64,000 nucleotides of DNA, from contig NZ_JBJURJ010000004.1 in the NCBI RefSeq assembly GCF_046098205.1, forward strand, positions 186,001 through 250,000, in the 5' to 3' direction. The first letter of the stretch is position 1, and each line of letters begins with the position of its first letter. The notes under the pieces were generated by a model, which worked only from the letters and a program-made list of their open reading frames with translations, was not told the DNA's origin and did not search any database. Positions 50,259 through 59,625 of the stretch are shown piece after piece. The stretch is from Paenibacillus_AR mesotrionivorans (GTDB lineage Bacteria > Bacillota > Bacilli > Paenibacillales > NBRC-103111). The position numbers and the translations under genes were made by a program.

Positions 50259-50999
50259 TTATATGACCATCCCGTTATTCGGGCTGATAATTTGTCCGGT
50301 CATAGAATCTTGAGCAGCGATAGCACATATTAAATCCGCGATATCCTCCGGTGAGGATATCCGTTGTAAAGGAAGATGTCCGCTTAACCGCTTCATTTTC
50401 TCCTCCTCCCCTTTCCACCAACGCGTCGAAACCGCGGCGGGGGCAATACAATTTACACGTATTTCCGGGGCAAGGGCATGGGCCAGTGATTTCGTCAGTC
50501 CGTGGACAGCCGCCTTGGATACGGCATAGGGCAGAGAAGAGCCGGAGCCGGTAATGCCGGCAATGCTGCCCATATTCAAAATCGACCCCATTTTTTGCTG
50601 CTTCATCACAGGTGCAACCGCCCGCGCACAATAAAACATCCCTTTTACATTCACATCCAGCAGATTACGCCAAATATCATCGGTCACCGCTTCCAGATCG
50701 GACAGTTCAATTTGCTTGGTTATGCTTGCGTTGTTTATCAGGAAGTGGACACCCCCGAAGTGGTCTGCCGCTTTTTTTACCATTTCGCGGACTTCGTCAT
50801 CGCAAGACACATCTGCCTGAAGCAGCAGAACCTCCGCACCGTTATCCTTCAGTTCCTTTCCCGTTAGGACCGCTTCCTGCTCCGATCGGTTATAGTTCAG
50901 TACGATTTTGGCTCCTCTTTCCGCAAATCGTTTGCAGGTGGCCTTACCAATTCCAGTCCCGCCTCCGGTTACAAGGACAACCTTGTTTTTCATATCCAT
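50259..50999 (-). CDS. Short-chain dehydrogenase/reductase
   Basis: This 246-residue classical SDR has the NAD(P) motif TGGGTGIG, NNAS, the catalytic serine in NMGSIAG, and YAVSK holding the active Tyr and Lys. The C terminus ends with TGQIISPNNGMVI. Substrate unknown. GAAGG lies 7 bases upstream. It is divergent from a LysR gene at 51113, which probably regulates it. Both genes are somewhat less GC-rich than others in the window. Confidence 0.92.
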   Translation of the reverse strand: MDMKNKVVLVTGGGTGIGKATCKRFAERGAKIVLNYNRSEQEAVLTGKELKDNGAEVLLLQADVSCDDEVREMVKKAADHFGGVHFLINNASITKQIELSDLEAVTDDIWRNLLDVNVKGMFYCARAVAPVMKQQKMGSILNMGSIAGITGSGSSLPYAVSKAAVHGLTKSLAHALAPEIRVNCIAPAAVSTRWWKGEEEKMKRLSGHLPLQRISSPEDIADLICAIAAQDSMTGQIISPNNGMVI

Positions 51000-51112
51000 G
51001 ATATAACCTTCTTTTTTCTAAAGTTTATGCCTTTATTATATCTTTTCCGAAGGTACTGTATAATAGTTAGGACTGATACCATCCATCTGTTTCGATGATG
51101 AAAGGAACCCCT

Positions 51113-51958
51113 ATGGAAAGCTTGGAGTTGCGCATTTTTAGAGAGGTGGCCTATGCCCAATCCATATCCGGAGCGGCGGAAAAAATGGGATATGTCCAAT
51201 CCAATGTAACCGCCCATATCCGCAGGCTGGAGGAGGAGTTAAACACCGGGCTGTTCATCCGCCACAGCAAAGGAGTTTCTCTTACCGAAGCGGGAGAACG
51301 GTTATTATCCTATGCGGATCAAGTGATCCGGTTATTGGATAATGCCAAGAGCCAATTTGCACAAAGCCCGCCAACCTTACATATCGGAGCCACTCAAACG
51401 CTTGCAGCGCACAGGCTGCCGGTGTGGCTGTCCGCCTTTCAAAAACAATATCCGCAAGTGGGCCTATCCGTTACAACGGGCCTGCAGGCTGATCTGATAC
51501 AGTCCGTTGCAGACGGACATTTGGATTGTGCCTTCGTGAATACCGAGTTCAATCATCCGGGACTGGCGTCGGTGTTTTCGTTTCAAGAGGAGCTTGTGCT
51601 TATTGCACCCAAGAATCTAAGCGATGAAGAAATTCCCCATCAACCCATTGTGGCGGCCAAGCTCAACGGCTGTCCTTACCGCAAGCTGCTCGAAGCCTGG
51701 ATAGTCCAAAACACGTCCCGCCAGCCCGCTGTCATTCAATACGATACTGTGGAGGGAATCATCAAGGCGGTATCCCTGGGCATGGGAATCTCCCTGTTGC
51801 CCCGGAATGTATTGCCGGAGGCAGAGGGAGAGGGGATTCAATCCTATCCGGCGGATGATATAGGCGCAGTGTATGTTCAACTCGTCCTGCCCAAGATTAG
51901 GTCCAACCCCGCTGTGGACCAGTTCCTCGCCATGATTCAAGATTATTCCGGGTTATAA
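51113..51958 (+). CDS. LysR family transcriptional regulator
   Basis: This 281-residue regulator has the LysR winged helix (LELRIFREVAYAQSISGAAEKMGYVQSNVTAHIRRLEEELNTGLFIRHSKGVSLTEAG) and a periplasmic-binding-like effector domain (about 90-281: LHIGATQTLAAHRLPVWLSAF, AVSLGMGISLLPRNVL). The ATG at 51113 follows AAAGGA by 6 bases. It lies head to head with an SDR gene about 110 bp away, the usual LysR arrangement. Effector unknown. Confidence 0.92.
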   Translation: MESLELRIFREVAYAQSISGAAEKMGYVQSNVTAHIRRLEEELNTGLFIRHSKGVSLTEAGERLLSYADQVIRLLDNAKSQFAQSPPTLHIGATQTLAAHRLPVWLSAFQKQYPQVGLSVTTGLQADLIQSVADGHLDCAFVNTEFNHPGLASVFSFQEELVLIAPKNLSDEEIPHQPIVAAKLNGCPYRKLLEAWIVQNTSRQPAVIQYDTVEGIIKAVSLGMGISLLPRNVLPEAEGEGIQSYPADDIGAVYVQLVLPKIRSNPAVDQFLAMIQDYSGL

Positions 51959-51969
51959 AAGTGAAAAAA

Positions 51970-52040
51970 CAGCGTTCTCCGGATGGCCGGACGAACGCTG
52001 CCTGATGATACGCCAAGCTTTGGCGTATTTTTTATTTTTC
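51970..52040 (+). terminator. Double hairpin terminator after the LysR gene
   Basis: CAGCGTTC/GAACGCTG is followed by ATACGCCAA (52008-52016) pairing with TTGGCGTAT (52020-52028), then six T and more. It runs into the end of the GH36 gene. Confidence 0.85.
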
Positions 52041-54221
52041 TACTGCGGTCAAATGGTATAGCTTGCTCTTGAAGTCCCCGCCCAGGTCCGGGACGGGCAG
52101 GCCGGCATACATCAGACGGTCGCCTCCGTACACCTCTCCGGTTTCCTTCAACAGATAGTCCTTCTCGGGATCAAGCCCGGCCAGACGGACCCTTGCCCGC
52201 GGGGCATTGGGCTCCGCCAGCACCTGGAAGTAACCGGCCAGGGCTTCGTTCTTGTCGGCGGATACAAACATCCATGCCGTCACATTGCCCTCGAAGGGGC
52301 TTTTCAGCCGGTACATATCCCCTTGCTGCACCAGGGTGCGGATTTCCTTATAGAAAGCCACCTGGGCCTTAACCGCTTCTTTTTCCTCCTCGGTAAATAC
52401 CGTCAGATCCAGCTCATACCCGAAGTTACCGGACATGGCTACGTCGCCCCGCATGGAGAGCGGAGTCGTCCGGTGCACCTGGTGATTGGGCACGGCGGAA
52501 ACATGGGCGCCCATGGCACTGGCGGGATAGGCCAGGCTGGTGCCGTATTGGATTTTGAGCCGCTCCACGGCATCCGTGTTGTCGCTGGTCCAGGTTTGCG
52601 GCATGTAGTAGAGAATGCCCGGGTCGAACCGTCCGCCGCCGCCGGAGCAGCTTTCGAACAGTACCTTCGGGAAGCGGGTGGTGATGGCGTCCATCACCTT
52701 GTACAACCCCAGCATGTAGCGGTGGGCGGTTTCGCCCTGGCGCTCTGCGGGCAGAAGGGCGGAGCCCACCTCCGACATATGGCGGTTCATGTCCCATTTC
52801 ACATAGGAGATGGGGGCGGAGTCGAGAATGGCGGATACGGCCTCAATAATATAGGTGCATACATCCTCACGGCTCAGGTCCAGAATCAGCTGGCTCCGCG
52901 CTGTGCTTCTGCGCCGGTCCGGCACATGCAGGCACCAGTCAGGATGGGCCTTGTACAGCTCGCTGACCGGGGATACCATCTCCGGCTCGAACCACAGGCC
53001 GAACTGCAGGCCCAGTGCGTTGACGCGCCGCGCCAGATCGTCCAGACCCTGGGGCAGCTTGTTGGTGTCCACCACCCAGTCTCCCAGAGAGGTGGTATCG
53101 TCATCGCGCTTGCCGAACCAGCCGTCATCCAGCACCATCAGCTCAATGCCCAGCTCCTTGGCTGTTTCGGCGATGGCGACAATCTTGTCGGCGTTAAAAT
53201 CAAAGTAGGTGGCCTCCCAATTGTTGACCAGCACCGGACGGGGTTCATCCCGGTAGAAGCCCCGGACGAGACGGGTGCGGTACAGGCGGTGGTAGGTGCG
53301 GGACATGCCGCCCAGTCCTTCCGCGGAATACACCATCACGGCTTCGGGAGTCTGGAAGGCGGTGCCCGGCTCCAGGAGCCAATTGAAGCCAAAGGGGTTG
53401 ATACCTATGGCCACGCGGGTATTCTGGATCTGGTCCACCTCGGCGTATGCGGTGAAATTGCCGCTGTACACGAGGTTCAGTCCGTAGGCATCCCCATGCT
53501 CTTCACCGGTTCCGGGGGAAACCAGCGCCAGGAACGGGTTTTGCTGATGGCTGCTGGCCCCGCGTTTGCTGTTGACGCCCTGATAGCCGTATACCAGCGG
53601 ACGGCGGACAATGTGGCGTTCCCGCCCCCATGCTCCAGAGAGCTGGATCAGCTCCATACCCGCGCCGTGAAAGTCCACGCTGAGGGATAAGGCCCGCAGC
53701 AGCTTCAACGGGGCGGAGCCGGTATTGCTGAACCGGACGGAGCGGGTAATGGCATCCAGCTCCTCCAGAACCGTATACGAAAGCTCCGCTTGCAGTCCGG
53801 CCAGCTTGTCCTCCAGGACGATAACCAGCGTATCGGCTTCGCTGTCGTTTTCCACATACACCGCGGGCAGCCCCTCCAAAGCGGGTTTGCCTTTTTGGAT
53901 GGAGTGGGACACATAGGTCAGTTCGGTAATTTTTGTGCCGTTCGAAAGCTCAGCCTGGTAAGCGGGCTCGCGGAAATCACCGGCTCCATACGCCGGGTAC
54001 TCCTGGGGAATCGTATCCAGGGAAACCGTCCGGTTATCCGTCAAATTGGGGGAAAACGCCACGTCCTTGAAGATCAGCAGATCGGACAATTGGGGAGAAC
54101 GGAGCTTTTTGCCCCAGTAGAGATGAGTCAGATAACCGCCCTCCATCAGGGACATGACGTAGCTGGTGGTGCGGGTTTGCAGATGGAACAGCTTGCTCTC
54201 GCGGTCAAAAGAAATGGACAC
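52032..54221 (-). CDS. Alpha-galactosidase, GH36
   Basis: This 729-residue enzyme hydrolyses terminal alpha-galactose from raffinose-family sugars or galactomannan. It has an N-terminal beta-sandwich, a central barrel with the nucleophile D477 in VKWDMNR, the acid/base D547 in SDNTD, and CSGGGGRFDPGILYY, all as in bacterial GH36. There is no signal peptide, so it acts in the cytoplasm. The start is GTG at 54221, with GAGGAGG 7 bases upstream. A LacI regulator and a GH38 mannosidase lie divergently beyond a 650-bp repeat-rich gap. Confidence 0.95.
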   Translation of the reverse strand: MSISFDRESKLFHLQTRTTSYVMSLMEGGYLTHLYWGKKLRSPQLSDLLIFKDVAFSPNLTDNRTVSLDTIPQEYPAYGAGDFREPAYQAELSNGTKITELTYVSHSIQKGKPALEGLPAVYVENDSEADTLVIVLEDKLAGLQAELSYTVLEELDAITRSVRFSNTGSAPLKLLRALSLSVDFHGAGMELIQLSGAWGRERHIVRRPLVYGYQGVNSKRGASSHQQNPFLALVSPGTGEEHGDAYGLNLVYSGNFTAYAEVDQIQNTRVAIGINPFGFNWLLEPGTAFQTPEAVMVYSAEGLGGMSRTYHRLYRTRLVRGFYRDEPRPVLVNNWEATYFDFNADKIVAIAETAKELGIELMVLDDGWFGKRDDDTTSLGDWVVDTNKLPQGLDDLARRVNALGLQFGLWFEPEMVSPVSELYKAHPDWCLHVPDRRRSTARSQLILDLSREDVCTYIIEAVSAILDSAPISYVKWDMNRHMSEVGSALLPAERQGETAHRYMLGLYKVMDAITTRFPKVLFESCSGGGGRFDPGILYYMPQTWTSDNTDAVERLKIQYGTSLAYPASAMGAHVSAVPNHQVHRTTPLSMRGDVAMSGNFGYELDLTVFTEEEKEAVKAQVAFYKEIRTLVQQGDMYRLKSPFEGNVTAWMFVSADKNEALAGYFQVLAEPNAPRARVRLAGLDPEKDYLLKETGEVYGGDRLMYAGLPVPDLGGDFKSKLYHLTAVEK

Positions 54222-54249
54222 AGGGAAACCTCCTCAGGGCTTTCCGCAA

Positions 54250-54352
54250 GGAAAGCCGGCATCGTAAGCATAAACTGGGCATTCCGTCAGGAAAGCCGGC
54301 ACCGTAAGCGTAAACTGGGCATTCCGTCAGGAAAGCCGGCATCGTAAGCGTA
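54250..54352. repeat. Tandem 40-bp repeat, about 2.6 copies
   Basis: GGAAAGCCGGC starts at 54250, 54290 and 54330, exactly 40 bp apart, followed each time by ATCGTAAGC or ACCGTAAGC. The middle of each unit is TAAACTGGGCATTCCGTCA. It begins 29 bp upstream of the GH36 start codon, in its leader. Confidence 0.88.
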
Positions 54353-54560
54353 TTTGGAAAATATCGCATCATCTCAGAACACGCCGCAATTGGCAAAGTA
54401 TCGCGTCACCTCCATTATATCCGGCGCCGGCCCGCTTTCGAATGGAGCGAAGCAGGATACATATGGACAAATGTAGTTTTTAGTAGAGTTGTGGATAAGC
54501 TTAACATGATAAAACTACACGGGGACATCTTTTGGGTAAAAGGATGGACGGAGGGTGATT

Positions 54561-54599
54561 ACACGTGTTATCATAGGCTCATCAGTACACGTGTTATCA
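54561..54599. promoter_or_regulatory. Two direct copies of ACACGTGTTATCA
   Basis: The 13-mer ACACGTGTTATCA occurs at 54561-54573 and 54587-54599. It contains the palindrome ACACGTGT. Position between GH36 and lacI-type genes suggests an operator for the LacI protein, but this is not shown. Confidence 0.45.
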
Positions 54600-54622
54600 C
54601 TCGGGAATGTTATGATCCAAGC

Positions 54623-54805
54623 TTACGGAACTCAGAAGCTCTTAGCGGTGCAAAATCGAGCCGTTACGATTCTAACGGAACCAAGAGGCTCTTAGAGCAA
54701 ACTTTTGCGGGAAAAATAGCGAATTCAGGCGTTTAACGGCGTCTCAGTTCCGTTACAGCTGCCGAAGCTCCATTTTTGCCTTCTAAGGTCCGCTCCGTTC
54801 CGTTA
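54623..54805. repeat. 183-bp four-unit inverted repeat element, subfamily A, copy 4
   Basis: Direct units TTACGGAACTCAG and TAACGGAACCAAG start at 54623 and 54673. Inverted units end CAGTTCCGTTA at 54755 and CGTTCCGTTA at 54805. Both spacings are 50 bp. It lies 63 bp before the LacI start codon. Confidence 0.88.
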
Positions 54806-54868
54806 CGCCACCGTCACCGCCACCGCACATAGTAATCATCATTATCCTCATACAAAGGAGCTAAACCC

Positions 54869-55879
54869 ATGAAACGGCCTACCAGCCAAGATGTAGCCAA
54901 GCTGGCCGGGGTCTCCCGGGCGGTAGTCTCCGCCGTGCTGAACCGGACGCCGGGCATCCGCGTCAGTCCGGACAGGCGCCAGGCCGTATTGGATGCCATC
55001 GCCCAACTGGGATACCGGGTGGATGCCCAGGCCAGAGGGATGCGCACCGGCCGCAGCCGTACCATTGCCGCTTACGGCAATTTGGACAATCCGATGTTTT
55101 TGCAGGTGCTCCAGGGGGCACAGCAGAGCTGCATGCAAGCGGGTTACCAACTCCTTCTCTATGGCAAAAACGGCCAGCCCCAGGAGCAGGAGGAGCTGCT
55201 GGCCCTCTATCAGGAACGCCGGATCGACGGGCTTCTGACCAAGGATACTACGGGCTTTGCGGATGAAGCCTTCGCCGCCCTGGTGCAGCAAGCGGGCCTG
55301 CCCTTCATCTCCGTGGAGGGCTATCCGGACGAAGTCAATGTCCTGTCCATCCTGATGGATTACGGCGAAAGCATCCGCATGGCATTGGACTATATTTGGC
55401 AGCGAACCGGAGGTTACCCGGTATATATTGCGGCTTACCACGGCAAGCCTGGTGAGCCCCGCTGGGGGGACCGCCACCGCCTGGCGGCCTATGAGGCTTG
55501 GATGGGGGAGAGGGGGGAATCTCCCCGGATCTTCCGGCTAAGCCTAGACGAGCCGGAAGCGTTGACCGAGCTGATGGCCGGTCTTCCTCAGCCATCATCG
55601 GTGCTGTGCAATTGGTTTGCAGCAAGCGCTCTGGTGTACCGGGCCGCCGCCGGGCTGGGGCTGGCTGTTGGCCGGGACCTGTATGTCATGTCCGCCGACA
55701 ACACAGCCCAGGCCAACCGCTACATGGTGCCTAGTCTCAGCTCCATTGAGGTGCCCTACGCCCAGATGGGGGCGGCCGCCGCTGAACGGGTCATCCGTTT
55801 GGCCGAGGGCAGAGAGCCATCGGATGCACCGCCCAAAATCTGGATCCCCCCGCGCCTTGCGCCGGGTGAGAGTGTGTAG
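54869..55879 (+). CDS. LacI family transcriptional regulator
   Basis: This 336-residue repressor has the LacI helix-turn-helix and hinge (TSQDVAKLAGVSRAVVSAVLNRTPGIRVSPDRRQAVLDAI) and a sugar-binding core with NLDNPMFLQVLQGAQQ, FISVEGYPDE and MSADNTAQANRYMVPSLSSIEVPYAQMG. It shares an operon with the GH38 mannosidase (39 bp apart) and faces the GH36 gene, so it probably controls both. The effector may be a galactoside or mannoside. AAAGGAG lies before the ATG. Confidence 0.93.
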   Translation: MKRPTSQDVAKLAGVSRAVVSAVLNRTPGIRVSPDRRQAVLDAIAQLGYRVDAQARGMRTGRSRTIAAYGNLDNPMFLQVLQGAQQSCMQAGYQLLLYGKNGQPQEQEELLALYQERRIDGLLTKDTTGFADEAFAALVQQAGLPFISVEGYPDEVNVLSILMDYGESIRMALDYIWQRTGGYPVYIAAYHGKPGEPRWGDRHRLAAYEAWMGERGESPRIFRLSLDEPEALTELMAGLPQPSSVLCNWFAASALVYRAAAGLGLAVGRDLYVMSADNTAQANRYMVPSLSSIEVPYAQMGAAAAERVIRLAEGREPSDAPPKIWIPPRLAPGESV

Positions 55880-55918
55880 GACTCAACAAACTCAGTGAAA
55901 TCAAAGGAGGATAAAGCC

Positions 55919-58900
55919 ATGTTTTGGACAGTGGAAAAGCTGGAGCAGCGCATCCGGACCCTTGATCCCTTCAGATACAGGGATGCGCGGGCGATCGGAG
56001 GAATGATATTGACCGAGGATCCCCATGGGGAGATTGGGGCCCGTCCGCGTGAAGCAGGCGCCGGGAACAATGAAGCTCCAGCCATCCCCTCCGGTGGGGA
56101 GCCCGGGCGTATCGTGGAACAAGGAAGCGCTTGGAGCGGGCGGGACCGTTATCTGTGGCTGTCGGCCTCGGTAACGGTGCCCGCAGAGTGGCAGGGCCGC
56201 AGGGTACTGGGCCGCTTCGATTTTGGGCAGACGGGAGGCGGCAACAACAGCGGCTTCGAATCTCTCCTGTATGTCAACGGCGACCCCTGGCAGGGGGTGG
56301 ACAGCAACCACCAGGAGGTTTTTCTGACGGAGGCGGCTCCGGGTGAAACCCTTCGCCTGGATTTCCGCCTGTGGTCCGGGCTGGGCGGATACCAGCCTAA
56401 CGCCGTGCCGGAGCACCGCCTGAATCGGGCGGAGCTGTGCTGGCTGGATGAAGCGGCGGATGACCTGTTTTTTACCGCGTGGTCGGCTCTGGAGACGGTA
56501 AAGCAGCTCTCCGAGGACAATCCGGACCACGCGTCACTCCTGTCCCTGCTGGACGCTGCCTTCCTGCGCCTGGACTGGTCCCGGCCCGGGTCCGAGGCCT
56601 TCTACGCCTCTGTGGCCGAGGCCAATACGGTGCTGGCGGAGGGGCTAGGCCGGATGAAACGGGAGCATCCGGTGGAGGTTCGCTGCGTCGGCCACACCCA
56701 TATTGATGTGGCCTGGCTGTGGCGGCTGGCGCATACCCGGGAGAAGGCGGCGCGTTCCTTTTCCACAGTGCTGCGGCTGATGGAGCAGTATCCGGAGTAC
56801 CTGTTTTTGCAGACGCAGCCCCAGCTTTACGATTACATCAAGCAGGATTATCCCGACATCTATGCCCGCATCAAGGAGCGGGTGGCGGAAGGCCAATGGG
56901 AGGCCGGAGGGGCTATGTGGCTGGAGGCGGACTGCAATCTGACCTCCGGGGAGTCCCTTGTTCGGCAGCTGCTGTACGGGACTCGGTTTTTCCGGGATGA
57001 ATTCGGGGTGGAATGCAAGTACCTGTGGCTGCCGGATGTTTTCGGCTACAGCTGGGCTCTGCCGCAGATTCTCCAAAAAAGCGGCATCGAGATGTTCATG
57101 ACCACCAAAATCAGCTGGAACCAGTACAACCGGATGCCTCATGATACCTTTCTGTGGCGGGGGATGGACGGTACGGAGATTCCCGCCCATTTTATTACCA
57201 CCCCTGATCCGGGCCATCAGGAGGGCTCTTTTTTCTACACCTACAACGGGTTAATCACGCCTTATACGGTGCAGGGCATCTGGAAGGCTTACCGGAACAA
57301 GGAGCTGAACCGGAAGCTGCTGCTGGCTTACGGGTACGGCGACGGGGGAGGCGGGGTCAACCGGGAGATGCTGGAGGTGCGCCGCAGGCTGGAGGATATG
57401 CCTGGGCTGCCGAAGGTAACCACAGGCCGTGCGGATGAATACTTCCGCGAGCTGAAAGAAACGCTGGACGCCTCCCCCGCCTATGTTCATACCTGGGACG
57501 GGGAGCTGTATCTGGAGCTCCACCGAGGCACCTACACCAGCCAGGCGTACAACAAACGGATGAACCGCAAGCTGGAGCTGGACTACCGGGAGGCGGAATG
57601 GCTGGGGGCGGTTTCCAGGGCGGTGTCCGGCAACTGGGCAGGTTTCCTGCAGCCGGATCTGGCTGAGGGGTGGCGGATTATTCTCCGCAACCAGTTCCAC
57701 GATATTATCCCCGGCTCCTCCATCCGGGAGGTGTACGAGGACAGCCGTATGGAATATGCGCAGGCGGAAGCCCTGGGGCAGGCTGTCAAGCAAGCCGCGC
57801 TGGAGCCCCTGGCCGAGTCTGCCCACAGCAACGATTCAGTCGGGCCGGAGACGTACACCATTCTCAACAGTGCTTCTTTCCCGAGGCAGGAGGTGGTCAG
57901 GATTCCTTTGGCATCCCCCGGTGATGAGACTCCCGTTTATGTGGACGGCGGCGGCCGGGCGCTTCCGGTGCAGCGGGAGGGAGCAGTGCTTGCTGTATTA
58001 GCCGGCCCTGTTCCGGCTATGGGGGCGGTGAAGCTGATGCAAGCGGATGGAGCCCCGGTCGAAGCACGAGGTGATTTGCAGCAGTCTGATGGTACCCGAG
58101 AACAAAGTAATCTGCAGCAGCCTTTTACCTATGAGGCAGGAAGCTTGGAGACGCCTTTTTATCTGCTGGAGTGGAACGCTTCCGGGCAGCTGACCCGGAT
58201 CTATGACCGGGCGGCGGAGCGCGAGGTGCTGGCGGCGGGGGCGTTGGGCAATCAGCTCCAGGTGTTTGAGGACCGGCCCAAGGGCAGGCATGAGGCATGG
58301 GATATCGACATTTTTTATACGGAAAAAATGACGCCTGTCACCCACCTGGAGATTGTGGAGCTAACCGCCTGTGGTCCGCTGTATGCCTCCATCCGGTTTG
58401 TCTACCGCTATCTGGATTCACGGATCGAGCAGACCCTGGTTGCTTATAGCTACTCCCGCCGGCTGGACTTTCAGACCCATGTGGATTGGCATGAGTCCAG
58501 GCAGCTTCTGAAGGTTGCGTTTCCTGTGGACATCCGGGCAACTGAGGCTACCTACGACATCCAGTTCGGTAATGTGAAGCGGCCTACCCACTGGAACACA
58601 AGCTGGGACTGGGCGCGCTTCGAAACGGTAGGCCACCAATGGGCGGACCTGTCGGAGCGGGACTATGGGGTCAGTCTTTTGAACGACTGCAAGTACGGTT
58701 ACGCCATCAAGGACAACATCATGCAGCTGACACTGATCAAATCCGCCATGGTGCCGGATGAAACCGCCGATCAGGGGGAGCATGTATTTACCTATGCGCT
58801 GTATCCCCATAATGGCGATTGGTATGAGGGAGGCACCGTCCAAGAGGCGTGGTCGTTGAACAGCCCGCTGGTCTGCGCTCCCGGAGCGCTTCGGGTGCCG

Positions 58901-59167
58901 GAGGGTTCTCTGTTCCGCACGGATGCGTCCCACGTGTTCATTGATGCAGTGAAAAAAGCGGAGGACTCCGGCGATATAGTGGTGCGTCTGCATGAATTCG
59001 CCGGCAAACGGGGTCCCGTGCGGCTGACCGGGGACTGGGGTGTGCTGTCATACCAGGAATGCGACCTGCTGGAGCGCTCGTTGGGTGAGCCGATGGAAGG
59101 CCCCGAGCTGCTGCTGTCTGTCAAACCATATGAAATCCGGACCTTCCTGGTCCGGCTCCGGGACTAA
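55919..59167 (+). CDS. Alpha-mannosidase, GH38
   Basis: This 1082-residue cytoplasmic enzyme releases mannose from alpha-mannosides such as N-glycans. The GH38 catalytic domain (about 250-515) carries the zinc site CVGHTHIDVAWLW (H261, D263) and the nucleophile D373 in WLPDVFGYSWALPQ. It is followed by the middle helical domain and beta-sandwich domains. The N-terminal about 245 residues form a sugar-binding-like domain as in other bacterial members. AAAGGAGG lies 8 bases upstream. It is the second gene of an operon with the LacI regulator. Confidence 0.94.
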   Translation: MFWTVEKLEQRIRTLDPFRYRDARAIGGMILTEDPHGEIGARPREAGAGNNEAPAIPSGGEPGRIVEQGSAWSGRDRYLWLSASVTVPAEWQGRRVLGRFDFGQTGGGNNSGFESLLYVNGDPWQGVDSNHQEVFLTEAAPGETLRLDFRLWSGLGGYQPNAVPEHRLNRAELCWLDEAADDLFFTAWSALETVKQLSEDNPDHASLLSLLDAAFLRLDWSRPGSEAFYASVAEANTVLAEGLGRMKREHPVEVRCVGHTHIDVAWLWRLAHTREKAARSFSTVLRLMEQYPEYLFLQTQPQLYDYIKQDYPDIYARIKERVAEGQWEAGGAMWLEADCNLTSGESLVRQLLYGTRFFRDEFGVECKYLWLPDVFGYSWALPQILQKSGIEMFMTTKISWNQYNRMPHDTFLWRGMDGTEIPAHFITTPDPGHQEGSFFYTYNGLITPYTVQGIWKAYRNKELNRKLLLAYGYGDGGGGVNREMLEVRRRLEDMPGLPKVTTGRADEYFRELKETLDASPAYVHTWDGELYLELHRGTYTSQAYNKRMNRKLELDYREAEWLGAVSRAVSGNWAGFLQPDLAEGWRIILRNQFHDIIPGSSIREVYEDSRMEYAQAEALGQAVKQAALEPLAESAHSNDSVGPETYTILNSASFPRQEVVRIPLASPGDETPVYVDGGGRALPVQREGAVLAVLAGPVPAMGAVKLMQADGAPVEARGDLQQSDGTREQSNLQQPFTYEAGSLETPFYLLEWNASGQLTRIYDRAAEREVLAAGALGNQLQVFEDRPKGRHEAWDIDIFYTEKMTPVTHLEIVELTACGPLYASIRFVYRYLDSRIEQTLVAYSYSRRLDFQTHVDWHESRQLLKVAFPVDIRATEATYDIQFGNVKRPTHWNTSWDWARFETVGHQWADLSERDYGVSLLNDCKYGYAIKDNIMQLTLIKSAMVPDETADQGEHVFTYALYPHNGDWYEGGTVQEAWSLNSPLVCAPGALRVPEGSLFRTDASHVFIDAVKKAEDSGDIVVRLHEFAGKRGPVRLTGDWGVLSYQECDLLERSLGEPMEGPELLLSVKPYEIRTFLVRLRD

Positions 59168-59233
59168 CAAGGGGCGCCAGGCGGGCGGGCTGGGTAGGGC
59201 CGCCACTATGTCCTACGGCCCCCCCTTGTCAGG

Positions 59234-59275
59234 CATTATCCCCTTAGCTCAGGAACGGTTGGAAGGCTGCTATTC
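59234..59275. repeat. Truncated copy of the GCTCAGG hairpin repeat
   Basis: GGCATTATCCCCTTAGCTCAGG is a left arm without its right arm. It matches the two full copies downstream, and its flank GGAACGGTTGGAA also matches. Confidence 0.6.
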
Positions 59276-59295
59276 CGGTTGCCTTGTTGGATACT

Positions 59296-59340
59296 ATCCC
59301 ACTAGCTCAGGAACAGTTGGAAAACCTGAGCCAATGGGAT
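59296..59340. repeat. Hairpin repeat with GCTCAGG core, copy 2
   Basis: ATCCCACTAGCTCAGG (59296-59311) pairs with CCTGAGCCAATGGGAT (59325-59340), two mismatches. The loop AACAGTTGGAAAA is shared with copy 3. Confidence 0.75.
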
Positions 59341-59396
59341 GGTGACAGAAAGGGGCACACACAGCTCTCCCTACGCCCTTGGTCCCCCTTGTCGGG

Positions 59397-59449
59397 CATT
59401 ATCCCACTAGCTCAGGAACAGTTGAAAAACCTGAGCCAATGGGATAATG
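59397..59449. repeat. Hairpin repeat with GCTCAGG core, copy 3
   Basis: CATTATCCCACTAGCTCAGG pairs with CCTGAGCCAATGGGATAATG, two mismatches. It lacks a T run, so it is not a typical terminator. Confidence 0.8.
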
Positions 59450-59580
59450 GACGGAAAGGGCGTGAACGGGGAAGATACGGTAGGGGCGCCTGCGGAACTG
59501 AAATGAAGTGAACTGGGCTATGCTGTGCTGTGCAGTGGAGATCCTCCATGCCATGCGCCTTCCACCAATGAACGAGGGGT

Positions 59581-59625
59581 TGACACTCTCTTGTGACTAT
59601 GCTAAAGTTATGAGAAAATTCTCAT
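59581..59625 (+). promoter_or_regulatory. leuA promoter
   Basis: TTGACA (59581-59586), a 17-bp spacer and TAAAGT (59604-59609) form the promoter. TGAGAA-AA-TTCTCA (59612-59625) lies at the expected start of transcription. Confidence 0.6.
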
